DNA from: Pelodera strongyloides
Taxonomy: Eukaryota; Nematoda; Chromadorea; Rhabditida; Rhabditidae
Length of the DNA: 64,000 nt
Assembly (NCBI GenBank): GCA_036852015.1
Contig: JAANDG010000089.1
Span: 285,958 to 349,957 of the forward strand
Reading direction: 5' to 3'
Position numbers and translations under genes: made by a program. Shown here piece after piece: positions 46,596-58,300 of the stretch. Under the pieces are notes generated by a model. It had not been told where the DNA came from and did no database searches. It saw only the letters and a list, made by a program, of their open reading frames with translations. Numbering within the stretch: the first letter of the stretch is position 1; each line of letters opens with the position of its first letter.

Positions 46596-46876
46596 TGTTA
46601 GGTATAAGGATACCTAAGAATGTCTAATACTGAAACGTACTGTTATTACTCATGTATAATATTATCTTGTGTCTAGTTCAGTCGTGGTTTAACATATTTC
46701 CATAGTATTAGCATATGGCGTATTTACATATTAGAATAGACATAAATACCCGCTAGGAGTTGTCTATCGAATTGGATTTGCCCGCCTATTATCCAAGAGT
46801 AAAGATATTTAATATCTGCCGTCTCCTCTCTGTTGCTAATCTGTTGTCTAGCAGTTCCCACTGTACAGACACAACA
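46596..46876 (+). repeat. 3' LTR
   Basis: 281 bp with the same sequence as the 5' LTR as far as can be read by eye, from TGTTAGG to ACAACA. Confidence 0.92.
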
Positions 46877-47029
46877 TTTTGCTGGAACTGAGGCCAAGAC
46901 CACTTCTCCCCAGCTCATGTGAACATATTACAGATTGATCCAGCGCTTCTGTTCCCTGAGACACGTACATGTGCCGTACGCATTGAAAAGCACCTCCGTA
47001 TGCATTCATATCACTGAGATCCGATGAGT

Positions 47030-47215
47030 TGCGCGCCGCACCATTTCGGGAAACAAAATGCGCGCCGCAAAGGAATGGGAAACAAAATGCGCGCGGAATA
47101 GAAATGGCGCGCAAAGTGTTTCACGAAAAGGTGCGGAAACGGTGCGGAAATGGTGCGGCGCGCAACTTGCGCCCCGCACCATTTCCGCACCTTTTCGGCA
47201 ACGTTTTTGAAAGCG
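47030..47215. repeat. GC-rich repeat with hairpin, left of the tRNA-like unit
   Basis: Rich in 'gcgcgcc' and 'ggtgcggaaa' words. A stem forms between 'ggtgcggaaatggtgcgg' and 'ccgcaccatttccgcacc' around 47,131-47,195. The end 'cttttcggcaacgtttttg' recurs at 47,401-47,419 on the other side of the tRNA-like sequence. Confidence 0.6.
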
Positions 47216-47280
47216 CTCGGAGGATCTGCCGTAACTACATTTGATGTAACTATGTTTTTCCGCAAGCACACGTCTCACAT

Positions 47281-47368
47281 GTGTGGTTTGGCCGAGTGGT
47301 CTAGGGCGCTGTTTAGAGAAAGTATCTAACGAGAGTGTAGGTTCGAATCCACACGATGCTTTCTTTTT
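47281..47368 (+). pseudogene. tRNA-like Pol III unit (Leu/Ser-type tRNA pseudogene or SINE head)
   Basis: Box A TGGCCGAGTGGT at 47,289-47,300, box B GGTTCGAATCC at 47,340-47,350 and a T5 terminator at 47,364-47,368. The spacing and the GGCCGAGTGG D-arm resemble class II tRNAs (Leu/Ser). The T-arm pairs only with a bulged A, the anticodon stem does not fold cleanly, and the acceptor ends do not pair. A working tRNA is therefore unlikely. It could still be transcribed from the internal promoter. Confidence 0.5.
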
Positions 47369-47380
47369 GCAGTTGCTACT

Positions 47381-47545
47381 TATCCCGCACCGTTTCCGCC
47401 CCTTTTCGGCAACGTTTTTGGGGTATTTCCCGCAACAGACTGGGGGTGTTTCCCGCACCAAAACGGCAACCGGAGTCGGTGAAAAAACTTTTGCGGCGCG
47501 CATCAAATTCTTTTGCGGGGAACACCCCCAAACTGTTGCCGCGCG
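47381..47545. repeat. GC-rich repeat right of the tRNA-like unit
   Basis: Contains 'ccgcaccgtttccgcccctttt' type words and 'cggcaacgtttttg', shared with 47,170-47,211. The two GC-rich blocks sandwich the tRNA-like sequence and may be part of one composite element. Confidence 0.5.
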
Positions 47546-47739
47546 CAACTCTTGAGTTTCGTTGACATTGACCGTATACGTATACCATACCGTTTAGTTA
47601 CTGTAGACGGACACGTGGCGTAGACGTACCCCAAGTTGAGACTCTGCAAAGTAAAGTTAGTAAATGGGGAGATAAAAACGTAAAGAAGTCACACGAGCAT
47701 TACAGTAACCCACAAGGATGTGTAAAACACAAGGAATGA

Positions 47740-48135
47740 TTAAAGGGACAGGCCCATCAAAATAAACCTATATTTACGATACGTTCATAATGACTATCAA
47801 GCATTTTTATTACAATATATACAAACTAAATTTCACCATTATTCGCCCTGGAAAACTTTTTTCCAATGCACTCAACGCATATGTATACCATAAAACTGCA
47901 GATTTCAAAGCTATATATGCAAATTTTAATCGCATTATGATTTCACGATAAATTTGCATTGACGACAAGGATATTTGCGGCTTTACGGTATACATTTAAG
48001 CGAGCGCATCGGAAAAAAGCTTTCTATGGCAAATAAATGTGAAATTTAGTTTGTATATATTGTAATAAAAAAGCTTGATAGTCACTATGAACGTATCGTA
48101 AATATAGGTTTATTTTGATGGGCCTGTCCCTTTAA
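47740..48135. mobile_element. TTAA-ended long palindromic element, family M2
   Basis: 396 bp including a TTAA at each end. The outer arms 'agggacaggcccatcaaaat' and its complement are followed by long complementary arms covering most of the element. Non-coding, MITE-like. The family is shared with 50,139-50,556. Confidence 0.8.
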
Positions 48136-48789
48136 GGTATGTATAAATAAAATGCTCGAATACATGTCCAAATGTTCAGATAATAATGATTTGTTGAACA
48201 ATTTTGCGTATATAAGATAGCTAGATACTCGATTTTACTGAGAAAACCATCAAATATACTGTAGAAATAAGTGAAACAAAGGTTAGTATAATATAAGTAT
48301 GAAGAAAGGTTTTATCGAAAAACGTGTATTATCGAAAACACACACGAGAAATGGATTAGCATAATTCGTAAATTCAGAAATTTGCATTTATGCGCTCGCA
48401 TGCTAATTTGCTCGGTACGGTGTGAGTAGCATGGGGGCGGGGCCAAGCTGAATTGCACGTTTCAACTTTGCACGGTTTCAGTGCAAGCTTGATCCAAGGA
48501 ATAGAGAGTTGTGAAGTTGTGAATGGAAATGAATTTTATTATATTTCTCAACCTATACACAAACATATATAAAGCGGCTACCATAGTCATGGTTATAACA
48601 GACGAAATCAATGGATATATGGAGGTTTCACTTTTTCTTTTACTCTATTACAACTTACAAATAAAAATAAAAAAGTCTTCATTTAAGCACATCTTTTACT
48701 CATAACAAGTTTCTCATACATTTTTGTCCATTTCGTGGTGGGAACATAAACTATTTGTGTGTTATTTATTGACACAACTCTATGACTCC
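48136..48789. other. AT-rich spacer
   Basis: No gene supported. A short AT-rich plus-strand frame near 48,523-48,705 has no supporting signal. Confidence 0.4.
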
Positions 48790-49375
48790 AAAACTGGTGA
48801 AAATTCACCAGGCTTTCTATTATAAAACCTAGTTATTTGAAGAACGAATGGTTACCACCAGGTTTTCTATTACCAAACCTAGTTACTTGAACAACGAATG
48901 CTTACCACCAGGTTTTCTGTTACCAAACCTAGTTAATTGAACAACGAATGCTTACCACCAGGTTTTCTATTACCAAACCTAGTTACTTGAACAACGAATG
49001 CTTACCACCAGGTTTTCTGTTACCAAACCTAGTTACTTGAACAACGAATGCTTACCACCAGGTTTTCTATTACAAAACCTAGTTACTTGAACAACGAATG
49101 CTTACCACCAGGTTTTCTATTACCAAACCTAGTTACTTGAACAACGAATGCTTACCACCAGGTTTTCTATTACCAAACCTAGTTACTTGAACAACGAATG
49201 CTTACCACCAGGTTTTCTATTACCAAACCTAGTTACTTGAACAACGAATGCTTACCACCAGGTTTTCTATTACCAAACCTAGTTACTTGAACAACGAATG
49301 CTTACCACCAGGTTTTCTATTACAAAACCTAGTTACTTGAACACTATTACAAAACCTAGTTACTTGAGTTGACGC
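48790..49375. repeat. Minisatellite 1, 50-bp unit
   Basis: About 11 units with a 50-bp period ('cttaccacca' recurs at 48,901, 48,951 and onward). Each unit contains the inverted repeat AGGTTTT...AAAACCT around 'ctattac', which can form a 7-bp hairpin. Units differ by single changes (ctat/ctgt, acca/acaa). The last units are truncated. Confidence 0.9.
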
Positions 49376-50138
49376 AACGTTGCGACCTGGAAACTTGGAA
49401 ATAATGGTCTTGGATAGAAAATAGACCGTAAATGTGATTAAATCTTTGGGAAATATAGTTGGAAACATTAGGAATATGAAAAGGAATGTTATAACACAGG
49501 TGTACAGTTAATTGATCTGCTAATTAAACGCAGTTATAATCAATATCTTGGATAAACCGTGGCCATTGTTCAGTATCAAGGCGTCATTTTACTCACAAAA
49601 TTACCCTCTACAACATATCAAAAACACATTGCTTAGTAAGCAAGTTAACCCATGTTATTATTAATAAAGTGTATTGTGTTGGTGCGTAATGAACGATATC
49701 ACACATTCAGAACACTATAACTCCGTCAAAATTTGACGAATTTTCGATCTATCGATATATTTGGATTCCCCGTGAAATTCTTCATTGTCATTAATTAACA
49801 CTTTAATTATAAGTGAGTGACTATGCTAGCTGGTTACTTTCCGTTGCTGCGCACGTTGCATTATGATTAATACAAGACAGCCAATCAAGCAACATGGAAA
49901 TCACTGATAGTAATACGTTTGAATAACCATTTCTTGCTGGTTTCTTTCTTACTTGCTATCAATTATCTGATATCGAGAACAAATCTTAAGTTGCTGAGTA
50001 CGTACCACCGACAGAGCCTATTTCATATATGTAGTAATGCACATGATCTGTAATAACACAAGGAAGTTATAACTGAAATCCCTGTGATAATTGCACCAAA
50101 TACCGCTCATTTATTTGCATCAGTGTAATTAACGTCAA
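49376..50138. other. AT-rich spacer between minisatellite 1 and an M2 element
   Basis: No gene supported. Confidence 0.4.
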
Positions 50139-50556
50139 TTAAAGGGTCAGGCCCATTTCAAATGACCCCTATTTTTGACGATTCCATCTGATTCTTCATG
50201 TCATATATAGTAGGATACGATATTTTTCTAATTTTCAAGCGCAAAATTCACGCAGTATTCGGCAATTTACCATTGCCAGTCATACCCAACTATTTATCGC
50301 AGTTGTCACGCCCCTTCGCGCTAATTGGGCAATATGCTCTATTGGGAGTGGCAATTGCGATATTGGCCAATCAGCGCGAAGGGGCGTACAAACTGCGATA
50401 AATAGTTGGGTATGACTGCCCACGGTAAATTGCCGAATAGTGTGTGAATTTTGCGCTTGAAAATTAGAAAAACATTGCATCCTACTATATATGACATGAA
50501 GAATCAGATGGAATCATCAAAAATAGGGGTCATTTGAGATGGGCCTGACCCTTTAA
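50139..50556. mobile_element. TTAA-ended long palindromic element, family M2, second copy
   Basis: 418 bp with TTAA at both ends and outer arms 'agggtcaggcccat' and complement. Arms pair almost completely ('gattccatctgattcttcat' with its complement). The outer 15 bp match the element at 47,740, but the interior differs, so the two are relatives with different cores. Confidence 0.8.
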
Positions 50557-50951
50557 CACCAATGTTCATATCTTCAGTCACTTCAGTGAGTTCCCGTATT
50601 GATTTATAGTATCACGGCGTGCACCTTGTTCACGTAGTAAGTTCTTATTGTTTTACACAGGTGATCGTTAATAAGTGATTAATTAGTTAAATCCTTTTAA
50701 TTAACAGAGCCAAATAAACATTTATCATAGGTTTGTTGTTCATTATCAATTACTACACATCATCAACACACCTCGGCATCATGCACATATCGTTTTGTAT
50801 GCTACAGTAGCCAATCACTTAAATTCACCATATTTGCACCAATAATACTTAATTAAAACCAAAATAAAGATTCACAACCCCATTCCTTGAGTAGGCCAGG
50901 TTCGCTCGAGACTGAGCTTCCAGCCTGCTTTTATACCCGAAAACCGTGTGG

Positions 50952-51850
50952 CTATTATAAAGCTGATGTCTTGAAGAACGAATGGTTATCACCAGGTTGT
51001 CTATTATAAAGCTGATGTCTTGAAGAACGAATGGTTATCACCAGGTTGTCTATTATAAAGCTGATGTCTTGAAGAACGAATGGTTATCACCAGGTTGTCT
51101 ATTATAAAGCTGATGTCTTGAAGAACGAATGGTTATCACCAGGTTGTCTATTATAAAGCTGATGTCTTGAAGAACGAATGGTTATCACCAGGTTGTCTAT
51201 TATAAAGCTGATGTCTTGAAGAACGAATGGTTACCACCAGTATCACTGATGTCTGAGAACGAATGGTTATCACCAGGTCTATTATAAAGCTGATGTCTTG
51301 AAGAACGAATGGTTATCACCAGGTTGTCTATTATAAAGCTGAGTCTTGAAGACGAATTGGTTATCACCAGGTTGTCTATTATAAAGCTGATGTCTTGAAG
51401 AACGAATGGTTATCACCAGGTTGTCTATTATAAAGCTGATGTCTTGAAGAACGAATGGTTATCACCAGGTTGTCTATTATAAAGCTGATGTCTTGAAGAA
51501 CGAATGGTTATCACCAGGTTGTCTATTATAAAGCTGATGTCTTGAAGAACGAATGGTTATCACCAGGTTTTCTATTATAAAGCTGATGTCTTGAAGAACG
51601 AATGGTTATCACCAGGTTTTCTATTATAAAACCTGGTGATTTGTAGAACACATGCTTACCACCAGGTTTTCTATTACAGAACCTGCTGATTTGTAGAACA
51701 CATACTTACCACCAGGTTTTCTATTACAAAACCTGGTGATTTGTAGAACACATGCTTACTACCAAGTTTTCTATGACAAAACCTGGTGATTTGTAGAACA
51801 CATGCTTACCACCAGGTTTTCTATTAAAAAACATAGTTATTGGAAGAACG
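50952..51850. repeat. Minisatellite 2, 49-50-bp unit
   Basis: About 13 units of 49 bp starting 'ctattataaagctgatgtc' from 50,952, including a few shortened ones near 51,235-51,355. These grade into about five units of 50 bp ('acctggtgatttgtagaaca') to about 51,850. The shared part 'gaacgaatg...accaccaggttttctatta' ties it to minisatellite 1, so the two arrays have one origin. Confidence 0.9.
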
Positions 51851-53002
51851 AATGCTCACATACGCAGCAGTGACGATAAGATTTTCCATTTACAATATAC
51901 ACTTGTTTCCATTTTAAACGTATAATAAACAGTACAATATACAATTGTTTTCCATATAATGTGATAAGTTCTGTGTTCATTGCCGAAAAATCTTATTATA
52001 TAAAGGGGAACAATTTGAATTCGTGTGATTTTGATTGTATGTCCACAACTTTTTGTAGGAATTACAACTCGGTGTATCTAAAAAATAAGTTGAGATACAA
52101 ATGTTTATCTGCCTGTACGTTATATATTCATAATTTGTACCTTTAGTTGGCTCTCACTTTCTGCGCAAAAAGCTTCGGCGGGAATATTTTTTGTGGTCTG
52201 CAAGCTTAGTACTTAGGTTAGTACTGACAATTAGACTTCTATTTCTATTTAGATAAAATAGGGATTCAAACTCTGCAACAGACTGTTTTTATTGATTTAT
52301 ATTGCCTTCTTTCGTTTTATTGCATTCATTATAAGGGATTGCTTCTAAATTTCCAAGCCTAGGCTTCTCTAATTGTAAGATATAGAAAACGGAGCAACTC
52401 ATCTGATTCCTTGTTGTACCAAGTTTTCTCGAAATATTTCGTCAACTGGTCACCACGCAGTTACTAAATGCTAGACGCAGAACGCGTCTAGCACAGGAGT
52501 CAGACTAAATTGTGCCTAAAACCATTTACGCTAACTCCATACGCAATGCAAAACTAGGGCACAAATCCAAGCAATTTAACCTTTCATGAATCTGTGTCTT
52601 GACTCGTGGAGTTATCCTCTCCGCTAACCACCTGAATTTTGAAAGTAAGGATGCATATAGGAGTTGTCTATTTATTGTTCAATAGAAACTAGACATATTA
52701 CAACGCTTAGACTATTCAAAGGTTTAATACATGTAAATATAAGCATGAGTGCACTCGCTCGGACTTGGCGAGAGTCCGGCGAAGATTGGGCGAAGTGAGC
52801 GGCGATATGAATTTGATGCATACCGTTTAAAGATTTACCATTTCTTTGCACTAATTTGAATAATAATTTTACATCAGCCACAACACTCACTCAGTGCCAC
52901 CGAGGCAGGGAAAATAGAGGCGAATCCCCCATTGCCTAGCCAGAAGACTTCGAGGGATTTGTCCTTTCGTCTCGTCGTCAAACACTCTGTATAACTCCAC
53001 AA
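51851..53002. other. AT-rich spacer
   Basis: No gene supported. It contains a perfect hairpin 'ctagacgc...gcgtctag' near 52,470-52,490. Confidence 0.4.
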
Positions 53003-53116
53003 AACCTCATTGGAAAAATCAAGGATCGACATTATCCGAAGAGAAAATCTCCCCTCCATGCATTCCCCCGCGGATTGAAGAAGCACGACGCTAGAAACAT
53101 TCCGCACTTGTTCCAT
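52874..53116 (-). pseudogene. 80-codon open frame, possibly an exon of an unknown gene
   Basis: Open from ATG at 53,116 to a stop at 52,874. It begins MEQVRNVSSVVLLQSAGECM. The first half lies in the left arm of an inverted duplication. The other copy (ATG near 53,685) stays in frame for about 27 codons and then stops. No domain recognised. It may be a captured gene fragment. Confidence 0.3.
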
Positions 53117-53170
53117 GTACTTGATTGATGTTGTATCTGATTGATTGTATGTGTGAATAAAGTAGTGCTA
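53003..53170 (-). repeat. Inverted duplication, left arm
   Basis: The reverse complement matches 53,629-53,798 with roughly 90% identity by eye, including 'tttattcacacatacaatca' and 'cgtcgtgcttcttcaatccg'. Confidence 0.8.
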
Positions 53171-53322
53171 TCTCATAAAACTTTGTTCAGTAGTTCAGCA
53201 GTTTTCTCCACACGCGAATTTGGTGCGACGATGGTACGTTTTCTTCCTTCCGATTTGCACACTTTTTCCCGTTATTCCTACATTAGCTCGGGCACCTCTG
53301 CTTACACTTATAGCTAAATGTT

Positions 53323-53493
53323 TTAAAGCGAAATGCCAGCTCCTTTGGAAAATTTGCCTATGATAAGCAAATCCTATGTATCCTATGCTAATTTTGCGCG
53401 ATCGTCCACGGCTATCGCGCAAAATTAGCGTAGGATACATAGGATTTGCTTATCATATGCAAATTTTCCAAAGGAGCTGGCAGTTCGCTTTAA
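53323..53493. mobile_element. TTAA-ended palindromic MITE, family M1 relative
   Basis: 171 bp with TTAA at both ends and ends 'agcgaaatgccagctccttt' / complement. The arms pair almost perfectly down to a short centre ('gatcgtccacggctatcg'). The outer 'agcgaaatgcc' resembles the M1 copies at 24,758 and 15,887. It lies between the two arms of the inverted duplication. Confidence 0.8.
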
Positions 53494-53628
53494 CTGTTAG
53501 GAAATATGGCATACATAGCCTAATGCAGTTTCTCTACTCGTTCTTTGATAACTCGACCCGTGTTCCACTTCCAAGTGTCCGCCAAGTTATTTACAATTTA
53601 CAACTGCTTAGCTTTTCCCGTTGTGATT

Positions 53629-53798
53629 AAATATCACTACTTTATTCACACATACAATCAAGCAGATACAACATAATCAAGTACATGGAACAAGTGCGGA
53701 AGGTTTCTAGCGTCGTGCTTCTTCAATCCGCGGGGGAATGCATGGAGGGGAGATTTTTCTTCAGATAAATGTCAATCCTTGATCTTTCCAATGAGGTT
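53629..53798 (+). repeat. Inverted duplication, right arm
   Basis: Partner of 53,003-53,170. It carries a small indel and an earlier stop in the shared frame. Confidence 0.8.
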
Positions 53799-55049
53799 CT
53801 AGGATACAACTTATTTGACAGTTATGTTATTTTATTTTACTTGGTCGAGCGCGACTAGCCTCATTTGGACGTACTTTGCTTTGTCGCGCAAAACTACGGT
53901 AAATTAGCATATGAAAGTTTTTGCATACTCGGTGATAAAAATTCAGTTATTCGAAGTCTCATTTATTTCCAGACTTTTCGACCGTGCGGTCTGTTCTTAT
54001 CTTGTTTCGATCATACTTTTATCTTTTTACCTATTCCTTAGCTTCTTTAGTTTCACGTTCGCCAAGCTTTTTCAATCGCGCGCCGATTTGCGCACTTTTG
54101 CGGTAAGTTTTGCGCACTTTTGCCGTAAATTCGCACTTTTGTACCGTCGAGATTTTTTTTTTCTATTTTTTTTTCGAGAGAGCTATTTTTTTCCGAAGTT
54201 TACCCACCAAAGTTTAGACTTTTATAATTCCTCGTTTTTTGATTGCCTCCTTTTGTTTAACGCGCTTCCATTTGCTTTCTGTAGCATGTATGACCTGTTA
54301 ACTTATGAATCGCATCTTTGAAGTCTTTTGACACAATTTATGTCCGATTCTCATTTCATCTATCTGTATCTCATTTGTTTTTTATTTAGGCTAGGATCCG
54401 TATTGAGTCTGACTCATTATCGGCAGCGTCCTGCGGCGGCGTTATCGATTATTGGAAGGATATGGTACCATGGTAGTTGGCCATTTTTTTTTGAAGAAAA
54501 ACCAGGTGGGCGTTGTTTATATTAAACTCCGGGGGTGCTAATCAAGTGAGACAAAATGACAACTTTGGGAAGGCGCGCGTAAAAATGCTTTTTCTATTCT
54601 AGCGCTAGTTTGCTTGCACACGAATGTTTCTTGATACTTGCGCGGCGCTCCTTTTAAACATTATTGTACTCGCAAACGTAGAAGCGTTGTCATTATATAG
54701 AGTGTGCAAATAACGTTACGAGGCCCAAATTGATCATGCATTTTTTTTAGTAATGTAAATATATACTCTGTATGTTTTCTTTTGTGATCCTGGCCAAGTT
54801 TTGGTAAAGAACGTGTGGGATTGTTTTCCTACAACCCGAACATTATTTAGTGTATTCTTGTGTGCCTGAAATACAATACCCAACCAGTCGAATTGTTCTG
54901 TAGGCTCGTCCGCTGCTCTGCCGCAGAGCGGGCGGCCCGATTTGTAAGACTAATAGACATCAGTGCCACCAATAGTACCGTTTCCGGTTTTATTCTTTGA
55001 CTTTTCGTACTAGAGAAATTGTTTTGGTGTTTCTCAGTCTCGAATTCTC
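53799..55049. other. T-rich spacer
   Basis: No gene supported. From here to about 63 kb the plus strand is T-rich. Open frames here are hydrophobic because of T-rich codons and carry no other signal. Confidence 0.4.
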
Positions 55050-55094
55050 CGCCGCTTACATGCAAGACCATGATCACGTAACCCAAATAGCTAC

Positions 55095-55330
55095 GTTGCC
55101 AAGTGTGTCTTGAACTGGTCGGGCCGGTGGGGTGACTGGTCACCCCAAGTCTCTGAGAGAGCAGTTCAGGTCTACTTGATAGCGGGTCTTGGCTACTCGA
55201 AAGGTAGTCAGCTATAACGGGACCGCTATGCGTTAGCCCCCGGGACCTGCGCGGGGATAGCCAGTGATGTGACTCGGTGCAGCGGGGGAACAGGTTCCCC
55301 CGACACTCTGTGAGAGTTGCCATGTTCTTT
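55095..55330. other. GC-rich island with several hairpins
   Basis: A GC-rich patch in T-rich surroundings. It contains GGGGTGAC-TG-GTCACCCC near 55,131-55,148, a 'cccccgggacctgcgcgggg' block near 55,238-55,257, and 'gggggaacaggttcccccg' near 55,284-55,302. A minus-strand frame of about 175 codons covers it but starts at GTG and has no motif. A structured RNA, a repeat or chance base composition are all possible. Confidence 0.35.
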
Positions 55331-58300
55331 GATGTGCGTATGGAGATTTGGGTTACTTGGTCGGTAAAATGCACATGAGCGGCGGAGAATAAGATTCTGA
55401 GAAATTCTTGAGACAGTTTGTCTTTTGCGGGCAGACCAAATTTTAAATCCGGAAAAGGCGTATTGACAGCATTTGTGGTTTATTTTGTCTTACAAATCTG
55501 GGTTGTCGCAATGTGTCACGGTTGTGTGGTGAGTGTGCACATCACTTCGGCTAGCTGTCTATTGTATTTACGAGACATCCGAGAGTACGCTCGGTAATGT
55601 TACATATTGTCGGAAAACTATTCCCTTGCGGACCTGAATCAAACGAACTGACCAAGGTCTAAAAAGATTGCATGCAAGCTGTTGAGTTTTTTATTCTCGA
55701 AATTGCGCTGTAAATCTGGGTTCGGTTCTTTTTGTGAATATAACTTATCGAAATAAACTAGTTAAAACATCAATTATCCCCGCAATAAACGTCAATCATG
55801 TAATAGATTTAGGACGGAGTCTTTCAATTAAGTAGATCATATTGTGATGGATTATTCGTTTGCGTTGCGACATGCCTTCTATTTTATTACGAAGAACCGC
55901 TCTATTTTTCCGTAGGAAACTTGTTTATTAGTGCGCTGTAGTTATATCACTTAGGTAAAATTATCATCAGAAACATGTACTTAAGTGAATAATGGTTTCG
56001 CTATGAATTATGCCTTTACATTTTTGTTTTATTTTATGACACTTCATCACCGATGGAATGGTTTGGGTGGATTGGAGAAGTGTCTGTACTTTGGACTTTC
56101 ACGACGGACTGCGGACTACCGAGTGTGCGCGGAGAATGAATAGAGGAGAGCGGAGAAGCGACATTCTGAAGCCCTTCTGCAAATGTGGGTCCCCTGTCGC
56201 GGAATGTGATGCTACAGAACAGAGGTACCTTTATTCGGTTTTGTTTCGTAATAATTCGTACTAAATTGTTGGTTTCCGTCTCTCTATTACTTGTCTCTCC
56301 CTTTGTCCCTTTCATGATTTTATATCTTACAGTTCCGCATAGGTCATCAGTACGTCAGTACCTCCTTGTATTCGTATGATATATCACAGGAAGCAAGTTC
56401 TAGCTCTACCCACTAAACTTGCTTTGTCATTCCGCTGGAATATTCATGCCCCCAAGGACACTTGTTTCGTACTAATTCGTACTAAATTTTTGGTTTCCTC
56501 TCTAGTGCTTGTCTCTCCCTTTCCTGATTTTATGTCTTATAGTCCCGAATAGGCCGTCAGTACAATCAGTATTTTTGCTTAATCCTCTGCTGGTCCTGTG
56601 GCGCGGCATCCCATGTCCCAGCTTCAATGTCTCCTTATGTGCAGATATCCTCCTGTTTGCTAGTTTACCTACCTTGCTGAGGTTATGCACTCGTATGGAT
56701 ATTCCTTTACTCTTTTCATTGCTTGCGAGGGTGTTGGGTTGTTGGGTAATTCTTTTTGCTTGGTGTTTCGTCTTTGTTGTGTCAGTTGTGTGCCACCTGA
56801 CATTTCCCTTGATTTGGGACACTCCTTGCACTTCTGAACCTGAACCTTGCCTTTGTTGTTTCCTAATTCCTAAGGCTTATGGCTAGGGCGTACCGTAGCT
56901 CTATTCCAATGGTGCGATACTTACGTAATCACCGCAGCATGTTCATTGTCCTCGAGCATTTATAATTGTTGAGATTTACGTAAATGACGTTACAGTTTTC
57001 CTTTTTCCTTTGGAGGCTGTTAATTACCTTATCTTACTGCCTAAGAAGGAAGGACGCTTCTACGCCACCTTGCGTTCTTGGGTTCCAATTATTCTTTTCT
57101 TTTGTGATCTGAGCTCTCAGCTTCACACTGCACACTTCACTCGTTGAAGCGTAAGAGAAGATCAAAGTAAAAGTAAACAACTTCCCCGGCTTAGCAATGT
57201 TCTTAATTGTCTCTGCAGTTCCGTTCCAATATTTGTCTCATGTTAACCTTGTTCTCCAGGAATTTTTAATCTGGCATATCGCATATCTATATCTAGCTAT
57301 GCTACATTTAGACTTGACTTAGTTCTGCTTCCTTTTTTTACTCCCCGGCGCCGACGGAACCACATCCTTATAATAATGTGTGGGTAGTGCTCCGAAAATA
57401 TCTGTCACCTTTTTCAATTTCATATAAACTGAGACCTGACCTGAGACGGCCATACCTTCCGGAGATGGCCAATGTGTCATTTTCCTCATTGATTTACGTC
57501 CAGTGTCTAGGCTTCTTTATTTCCTTGGCTCCAATATTACTTTATTCTTTTCGTGCCACTTCTGCACCAGTCCGTACTCTACACCTACACAGAGCCATTA
57601 ATTATGTTCTAGCTGGGCTTGTCTTGGTGATGTGAGCGTGAGTTTACTTAAACTATCGGCATCCTATTGCTTTTCCTTGCTTGCTTAGGTCCCTGTCCAT
57701 ATTTAACCTATTCTGACTCTCAATGTCCTTACAGTTGTTCCTTAGGTACGGCGCATCTGCGCTGCCTGCATAAATAACCAGGAATTTCTATTATTTTGAA
57801 CCCTAAAACTATTCATATTCGTTACTCTAATTGAGGAAAGAAAGGTATTAGGCATCATTTTGAATTTTGAGGCTCAGCCCTAACTCTATGGTACGGCACA
57901 CGATAGATAAGTATCCAAGCCAAGTGTATTTTGTTAGGTGCGTGCTACATTTAGTAGACTTAGACTTGCATCTTGCTGTAAGTTTAGATCAACTATCGCT
58001 CTCCAGAGTCCACATTTCCTTTCCTGACTCTCCCTCGCATTTCCTGAACTTATCGCATCCGTGCGTGAATCGTGATCCTTCTATTTTTTCATTTCAAATT
58101 CCAACCTTACCACCTTACTCTTTTGATGTGTTTGATGTGGTGTTTTTTCCCCTAATCTCTCAAATTCCCAATCAAGGCGTGTATTGAGGATCAGCGTCTA
58201 TGCAGTTGGTTGCTTGAGCTAAACACTATCGCATATCGCTCTCCAAGGTTAGGCGCATTGACATAAGAAATACCTTTTTTTCCGAAGCTCTGCTTTGGGC

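Larger units (their letters stand above)
41816..46876 (+). mobile_element. Ty3/gypsy LTR retrotransposon, nearly complete
   Basis: 5,061-bp element with two 281-bp LTRs that appear identical by eye, a primer-binding site, a short gag-start frame, a long gag-pol frame ordered protease, reverse transcriptase, RNase H, integrase, and a polypurine tract. That domain order is diagnostic of Ty3/gypsy (Metaviridae). The type resembles the K02A2.6-like elements of nematodes and other invertebrates. There is no envelope-like frame. Identical LTRs imply recent insertion, but no target duplication is visible and the start of gag is out of frame with the rest. Confidence 0.92.

Noticed and set aside
47281..47368. 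Functional tRNA-Leu or tRNA-Ser gene
   Set aside because: Acceptor ends and anticodon stem do not pair and the T-arm has a bulge. Kept only as a tRNA-like unit.
48790..51850. CRISPR-like arrays
   Set aside because: The repeats are contiguous with no unique spacers, in a eukaryotic setting, so they are minisatellites.
54847..55374. Minus-strand frame of about 175 codons
   Set aside because: It starts at GTG, has no motif or splice context and spans the GC-rich hairpin island. Base composition explains its openness.
56509..56886. Plus-strand hydrophobic frame of 125 codons
   Set aside because: T-rich DNA gives Leu/Phe/Cys codons by itself. There is no start context or recognisable family.
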